This document shows, in pieces, positions 60,323-64,000 of a DNA stretch of 64,000 nucleotides. The DNA is taken from NCBI RefSeq assembly GCF_018413605.1, contig NZ_JAHCDN010000001.1, forward strand, positions 806,001 to 870,000, in the 5' to 3' direction. Below the pieces are notes generated by a model that did not search any database, was not told the DNA's origin, and saw only the letters and a list, made by a program, of their open reading frames with translations. The position numbers and the translations under genes were made by a program. Positions within the stretch are counted from its first letter, which is position 1. The number at the start of each line of letters is the position of its first letter. Source of the stretch: Variovorax sp. PCZ-1 (lineage in GTDB: Bacteria; Pseudomonadota; Gammaproteobacteria; Burkholderiales; Burkholderiaceae_C).

Positions 60323-63160
60323 TCAGGCCATACTCAACTCAGCGCTAGATTGCCGCAGACGGATGATCTTCTTGAGTTGAGGAACGCAGCTGCCGCAATT
60401 CGTGCCACATTTGAGCTGGGTTTGCAAAGCGCCGAGTTGCTCCGCATCATTGCCTGCGCAGGTGCGCAAAAAGTCGTTGATTTCAGATTCGCTCACGTTA
60501 AAGCAGGAGCAGACTTGATTGCCTTTGGCTTGAATCGCGATCGGTGCTTTCGCACCGGGCGAAAGCAGCAAGCGGCCGTAGGTTTCTGCATCGAGCTGAT
60601 CTTGCAGCAAGGTCTTGATCCAGGCTTCGGCGCTGACATCGCCTGCGAGCACGAATCCCTGCAAGCGCGCTTTTGCATCTGCGATGCGAACCAAGCGAGC
60701 CGTGCGGCGTTGGCCGCGCTTCTTGTCTTCGTAGCGTAAGGTGTCTGCACTGTTCAAGCCAAGTAAGGTTTCGATGCGGTTGATGGCATCGCCCTTAGGC
60801 GCATAGTTTGCGGCTGCGCGAAAAAGGATGCCGCGCGGGGCTTCGCTGCCATCGCCTGCATCTTCTCGGCCAAAAGGCACGCAGCTCGCATACTCAAAAC
60901 TGGCCATGAGCTCTTGCAACTGCGCGCGCACGGTGTGTGCTGTGCTTGCTGGCAACCAAGCCACGGCCAGTAAATTCCAAGGGAGCTCGGCCTTGAGTAT
61001 TTTTACAGCCGCATGCTTGAGCTCAGGCTGTTTGCTGATGGGGCAATAACTGCTCGTGGTGATCGCGTTCACGCCGCCGATGGCTTGCCCTGTGCTGCTG
61101 CGGCCGCTTAAGAATTCGCTGCCCCAATGCATGGCGATGAAAGCCTGCGTCACGTTGACTTCGCTGCTGGCTTGCACAGGTAGCAAGAGTGAGCCGCGTT
61201 TACTGGTCACGTGAACCAGATCGCCTTCTTTGAGCAAGCGACGGCTCATGTCTTGCACATTCATCTGCACCACGGGTTCGGGTACATGACCGAAGAGCCT
61301 GCCTAGTGCGCCGGTGCGGCTCATGCCGTGCCAGTGGTCTCTGAGCCTGCCAGTGGTGAGGCTGAAGGGGTAGCGTGATTCGCGGGGCTCGGCGACGGGT
61401 TTGTAGGCGTGTGCTACGAATTTGGCTTTGCCGTCTGCTGTGGGGTAAATGCCGTCTTCGTAGAGGCGTTGCTTGCCTTGCGTATCGCCGGCTTTGAAGG
61501 GCCATTGTTGGGGAGATTGGTCGAGGAGGGTGTAGCTTAAGCCAGTGATGTCCAGGTCGCGGCCGGCGGTGGAGGTTTTGTGTTCTTCCCAGACTTGCTC
61601 TGGGCTCGCGTAGTTCAGAAAATTAATTGGGGTCAGAACCCGATTAATCTCATTTAATTGGGTTCTGACCCCAATTAATTTCTCCAAGCGCTGCCCGAAA
61701 TCTTGAATGATTTGCCAATCATGTCGTGCTTCGCCGGGCGCAGGCACGGCGGCGCGCACGCGGGTGATTCGGCGTTCGCTGTTGGTCACTGTGCCTTCTT
61801 TTTCACCCCAGGTGGTAGCGGGTAAGAGAAGGTCAGCGTAACGTGCCGTCTCCGTGTTCACAAAAGCTTCTTGCAGTACGACGATTTCAGCGCGCTCCAT
61901 GGCTTGACGCACCAAGGCTTGATCGGGCATGCTCTGCGCGGGATTTGTGCAGGCGATCCACAGAGCTTTGATTTGCCCGTCTGCTGCTGCTTGAAACATT
62001 TCTACGGCAGTTTTGCCGGGTGTGCTCGGTACATCTTTCAGGCCCCAGAGTGCGGCCACTTCGGCGCGGTGTGCGGGGTTGGCCATATCGCGATGCGCGC
62101 TGATCAAATTCGCCAAGCCACCTACCTCGCGGCCACCCATGGCATTGGGCTGGCCTGTGAGAGAGAAAGGGCCAGCGCCGGGTTTGCCGATTTGCGCGGT
62201 GGCCAAATGCAGGTTGATGAGGGAGGCGTTTTTCGCTGTACCGCTGCTGGATTGGTTCAAGCCTTGGCAATACAAGCTGAGAGTGGCAGGGCTAGTGGCA
62301 AAGAGCTTGGCAGCTGCAAACAAATCTTCTTTTTTGATGCCACAAGTCTGCGCCACGCTCTCAGGCGTGTACTCGCGCACGAGAGTTTTGAGATCGTCAA
62401 AGCCATTGGTGTGCTTGGCGATATAGTCTGCGTTGATCCAGCCTTCCCACAGCATGATGTGCAGCATGCCGTTGAAGAGCGCCACATCAGTGCCGGGCAG
62501 GAGTGGCAAATACAGATCGGCAATCTCAGTCGTGTCCGTCTTTCTCGGGTCTGCAAAAATGATCTTCAGTTCAGGATTGTTTTTCTTAGCTTCTTCAATG
62601 CGGCGAAACAAAATCGGGTGCGCATAGGCCGTATTGCTGCCCACAATTAAGATGCAGCTTGCGTGATTCACATCGTCATAGCAAGCGGGGGGGGCATCGG
62701 CTCCCAGCGTCTGCTTGTAACCCGCCACCGCGCTGCTCATGCAAAGGCGCGAGTTGGTGTCCACATTGTTCGTGCCGATCTGGCCTTTGACGAGTTTGTT
62801 GAAAACGTAATAGTCTTCGGTGAGCAATTGGCCGCTGATGTAAAAGCCAATGCTGTCGGGGCCATGCTCTTGGATGATTTGTGCAAATGACGTGGCCGCA
62901 AAATCTAAAGCACTGTCCCAGCTCACCACCTTGGCTTTCTCTGCACGATGCTCGCGGCGCATGGGCTGCAATAACCGCGTTTGCTGAGTGATAGGCGCGC
63001 TTGCTGTGAGTGCAAGCGTGGAGCCCTTGGTGCAGAGGCGACCAAAATTCGCAGGGTGATCCGGATCACCACGTACGCCTGTGATCTGCGCGCCTTCGCT
63101 TTCGATGATCACGCCGCAGCCTACACCGCAATACGGACACGTTGAACGTGTTTCTTTCAT
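60323..63160 (-). CDS. nasA: Assimilatory nitrate reductase catalytic subunit
   Basis: 945 residues from the ATG at 63160 (MKETRSTCPYCGVGCGVIIE); a TTG at 63169 would overlap the nirD stop. The N-terminal CPYCGVGCGV holds the 4Fe-4S ligands, and LYCQGLNQSSSGTAKNASLI, PGKTAVEMFQ and TGRLRDHWHGMSRTGALGRL belong to the molybdopterin part. The C-terminus adds a BFD-like 2Fe-2S domain (QVCSCFNVSESEINDFL, then KCGTNCGSCVPQLKKII), the single-subunit form typical of betaproteobacteria. Residues about 493-514 (KLIGVRTQLNEINRVLTPIN) are encoded by the inverted repeat at 61619-61683. Confidence 0.95.
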   Translation of the reverse strand: MKETRSTCPYCGVGCGVIIESEGAQITGVRGDPDHPANFGRLCTKGSTLALTASAPITQQTRLLQPMRREHRAEKAKVVSWDSALDFAATSFAQIIQEHGPDSIGFYISGQLLTEDYYVFNKLVKGQIGTNNVDTNSRLCMSSAVAGYKQTLGADAPPACYDDVNHASCILIVGSNTAYAHPILFRRIEEAKKNNPELKIIFADPRKTDTTEIADLYLPLLPGTDVALFNGMLHIMLWEGWINADYIAKHTNGFDDLKTLVREYTPESVAQTCGIKKEDLFAAAKLFATSPATLSLYCQGLNQSSSGTAKNASLINLHLATAQIGKPGAGPFSLTGQPNAMGGREVGGLANLISAHRDMANPAHRAEVAALWGLKDVPSTPGKTAVEMFQAAADGQIKALWIACTNPAQSMPDQALVRQAMERAEIVVLQEAFVNTETARYADLLLPATTWGEKEGTVTNSERRITRVRAAVPAPGEARHDWQIIQDFGQRLEKLIGVRTQLNEINRVLTPINFLNYASPEQVWEEHKTSTAGRDLDITGLSYTLLDQSPQQWPFKAGDTQGKQRLYEDGIYPTADGKAKFVAHAYKPVAEPRESRYPFSLTTGRLRDHWHGMSRTGALGRLFGHVPEPVVQMNVQDMSRRLLKEGDLVHVTSKRGSLLLPVQASSEVNVTQAFIAMHWGSEFLSGRSSTGQAIGGVNAITTSSYCPISKQPELKHAAVKILKAELPWNLLAVAWLPASTAHTVRAQLQELMASFEYASCVPFGREDAGDGSEAPRGILFRAAANYAPKGDAINRIETLLGLNSADTLRYEDKKRGQRRTARLVRIADAKARLQGFVLAGDVSAEAWIKTLLQDQLDAETYGRLLLSPGAKAPIAIQAKGNQVCSCFNVSESEINDFLRTCAGNDAEQLGALQTQLKCGTNCGSCVPQLKKIIRLRQSSAELSMA
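61619..61683. repeat. GGGGTCAGAACCC inverted repeat, in frame inside nasA
   Basis: AATTAATTGGGGTCAGAACC and its reverse complement form arms of at least 22 bp around a loop of about 10 bp. The whole palindrome is translated without a stop within the nitrate reductase. The family is shared with 2667-2757 near hpnE. Confidence 0.92.
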
Positions 63161-63165
63161 GAGAA

Positions 63166-63549
63166 TCAAGCAGCAACTGTGCGTCGCGCAGGCCCTGCGA
63201 TGGGGCGAGTTTCACTGACAGCATGACTGGCCAATTCAGTCGTGTCCAAATAGACTTCGCCATCTTTGACTTGCACAGCAAATTTCGGTGTGCAGCCTTC
63301 ATCAGGTGCTTTTGCGCAGCCGTCCGCCAAGCCAATATTCCAATTGTGGAGCGGGCAGGCTACGGATGTCCCATGCACGATGCCTTGGGAGAGTGGGCCG
63401 CCTTTGTGCGGGCAACGATCTAGCAGGGCGAAGACAAGATCCTCGCTATTACGAAACACCGCCACATCAATGCCATGCTCGCGCGCCACGCGGCGTGAAC
63501 CCAGCACGGGGATGTCAGTGACGAGGCAGATTTTTTTCCAGTTTTTCAT
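63166..63549 (-). CDS. nirD: Nitrite reductase small subunit NirD (Rieske)
   Basis: 127 residues from the ATG at 63549 (MKNWKKICLVTDIPVLGSRR); the frame is open upstream, but that part is repeat-like DNA. The Rieske-type box 1 DRCPHKGGPLSQG and box 2 CPLHNWNIGLADG supply the Cys/His positions. NirD is the small subunit of NADH-dependent assimilatory nitrite reductase with NirB. The nasA start follows 5 bp behind its stop. Confidence 0.95.
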   Translation of the reverse strand: MKNWKKICLVTDIPVLGSRRVAREHGIDVAVFRNSEDLVFALLDRCPHKGGPLSQGIVHGTSVACPLHNWNIGLADGCAKAPDEGCTPKFAVQVKDGEVYLDTTELASHAVSETRPIAGPARRTVAA

Positions 63550-63570
63550 AGTGATTGGTTCGGTAAGAAT

Positions 63571-63676
63571 AGAACGCAAAAGACGCAAAAATTTCGCAAA
63601 AAACGCAAAAGCAGAAGAAAGAAAAACGATGGTATTTTTCTGTGACTTTTGCGTACTTCTGCGGATTTTGCGTTCT
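63571..63676. repeat. AGAACGCAAAA inverted repeat between nirB and nirD
   Basis: AGAACGCAAAAGACGCAAAA starting at 63571 is mirrored by TGCGGATTTTGCGTTCT ending at 63676, giving an imperfect stem of about 18 bp around A-rich direct repeats of CGCAAAA. It occupies the 151-bp nirB-nirD gap and is a third, separate repeat family in this window. Any ORF read through it is low-complexity and not a gene. Confidence 0.75.
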
Positions 63677-63700
63677 CTTGTTAAGCGTGAAGATCAAGTA

Positions 63701-64000
63701 TCAAGCAGGCAAAGCATCAAACTGGCGCGTATCTACCGAAGCTTTGTCGAATTCAAACCAAGGATCAGGCTCACCGTCCAAAGCGAATTGCAAACGCTCC
63801 CACAAAGCCTTGCGGCCTTCGTGATCGTCCAAAATTTTCTTCTTCACGTAATCCAAGCCCACACGAGAGACGTAGTGCACGGTGCGCTCGAGATACCAGC
63901 CTTCCTGGCGATAGAGTTCGCAGAATGCGCCGGTGTATTCCAGCACTTCTTCCGCAGTTTTCAGCTTCACAAAGAAATGCGCGACTTCGGTTTTGATGCC
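63701..64000 (-). CDS. nirB: Nitrite reductase large subunit NirB, C-terminal end only
   Basis: The last 99 residues of the gene; its start lies beyond the window. The reading frame enters as GIKTEVAHFFVKLKTAEEVL and continues EYTGAFCELYRQEGWYLERT, then VHYVSRVGLDYVKKKILDD, which is the standard C-terminus of the siroheme/4Fe-4S NADH-dependent nitrite reductase. With nirD, nasA, ybiB and cobA it forms the nitrate assimilation cluster. It is separated from nirD by a repeat, so co-transcription with nirD may pass through that stem-loop. Confidence 0.93.
   Translation of the reverse strand, partial: GIKTEVAHFFVKLKTAEEVLEYTGAFCELYRQEGWYLERTVHYVSRVGLDYVKKKILDDHEGRKALWERLQFALDGEPDPWFEFDKASVDTRQFDALPA

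Noticed and set aside
63515-63697. 60-codon open frame through the nirB-nirD gap
   Set aside because: It is read through the AGAACGCAAAA repeat and is rich in Phe/Cys/Tyr in the way expected of low-complexity DNA.
1-64000. CRISPR array
   Set aside because: The repeated 55-bp elements are dispersed over tens of kilobases in both orientations and not spaced regularly; no cas gene is present.
1-64000. tRNA, rRNA genes or insertion sequence transposases
   Set aside because: I saw no cloverleaf-like or rRNA-like sequence and no transposase or integrase frame. A covariance model search would be needed to exclude a small RNA.

Overview
The window looks like a chromosomal segment of a betaproteobacterium, most likely order Burkholderiales. 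The reasons are a LexA starting [13 protein letters not shown], the order nirB-nirD-nasA-ybiB-cobA, an HpnCDE squalene cluster, a GlxA-type regulator, class I fumarase, Acs, and dispersed repeat families of the kind seen in that group. I saw no rRNA, tRNA, CRISPR array, insertion sequence or prophage. Most of the DNA is moderately GC-rich housekeeping sequence. Two stretches are clearly AT-richer and look acquired: 1-1227 (a reverse transcriptase) and 35859-37862 (a NACHT NTPase).

Layout. 1-4.7 kb: the squalene genes hpnC-hpnD-hpnE on the minus strand, with a reverse transcriptase 29 bp behind hpnE that runs off the window edge. 4.7-8 kb: Rid protein, isochorismatase-like hydrolase, GDSL lipase/esterase, 2OG-Fe dioxygenase. 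8-13.9 kb: a degenerate GGDEF membrane protein, a secreted DUF11 protein and a LuxR-type response regulator/histidine kinase pair. 13.9-18 kb: D-serine dehydratase with a divergent LysR regulator, an SDR and a DUF2007 zinc-ribbon protein. 18-25 kb: lexA divergent from an asparaginase, then dusA-kup, uppP and a hypothetical. 25-35.7 kb: a methyltransferase/LysR pair, small membrane proteins, three secreted hydrolases, YcaQ, a DTW-domain protein and a VOC protein. 35.8-41 kb: a probable defence locus of NERD-helicase plus NACHT, followed by a nucleotidyltransferase-fold protein. 41-49.9 kb: GlxA regulator/DJ-1/MAPEG, a methyltransferase, acs, YqhA, fumarase and murI. 50-55 kb: an RND efflux adaptor/pump pair. 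55-58.4 kb: a YhiN flavoprotein, a hypothetical and a fatty acid hydroxylase. 58.4-64 kb: nitrate assimilation (cobA, ybiB, nasA, nirD, nirB) on the minus strand.

The most striking structure is a dispersed element of about 55 bp with the core CGGCATAGAATCTGCGCA followed by a GCTAT motif. I count 14 copies in 64 kb. Nine are intergenic, and some of these supply a stop codon or a ribosome binding site to the adjacent gene. Five lie in frame inside conserved genes (hpnC, asparaginase, murI, yhiN-like, ybiB), read on either strand and in at least three frames. A second, unrelated inverted repeat (arms GGGGTCAGAACCC) is also translated in frame inside the nitrate reductase. This resembles the protein-coding palindromic elements of Rickettsia and is the main thing here that I consider potentially undescribed for this lineage.

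The second theme is defence cargo: the reverse transcriptase and the NACHT gene each sit immediately behind the stop codon of a same-strand gene (29 and 18 bp), as if inserted to use existing transcription. No stretch over 300 bp is without a gene. The longest gap, 39708-39993, holds one copy of the repeat and a good promoter.
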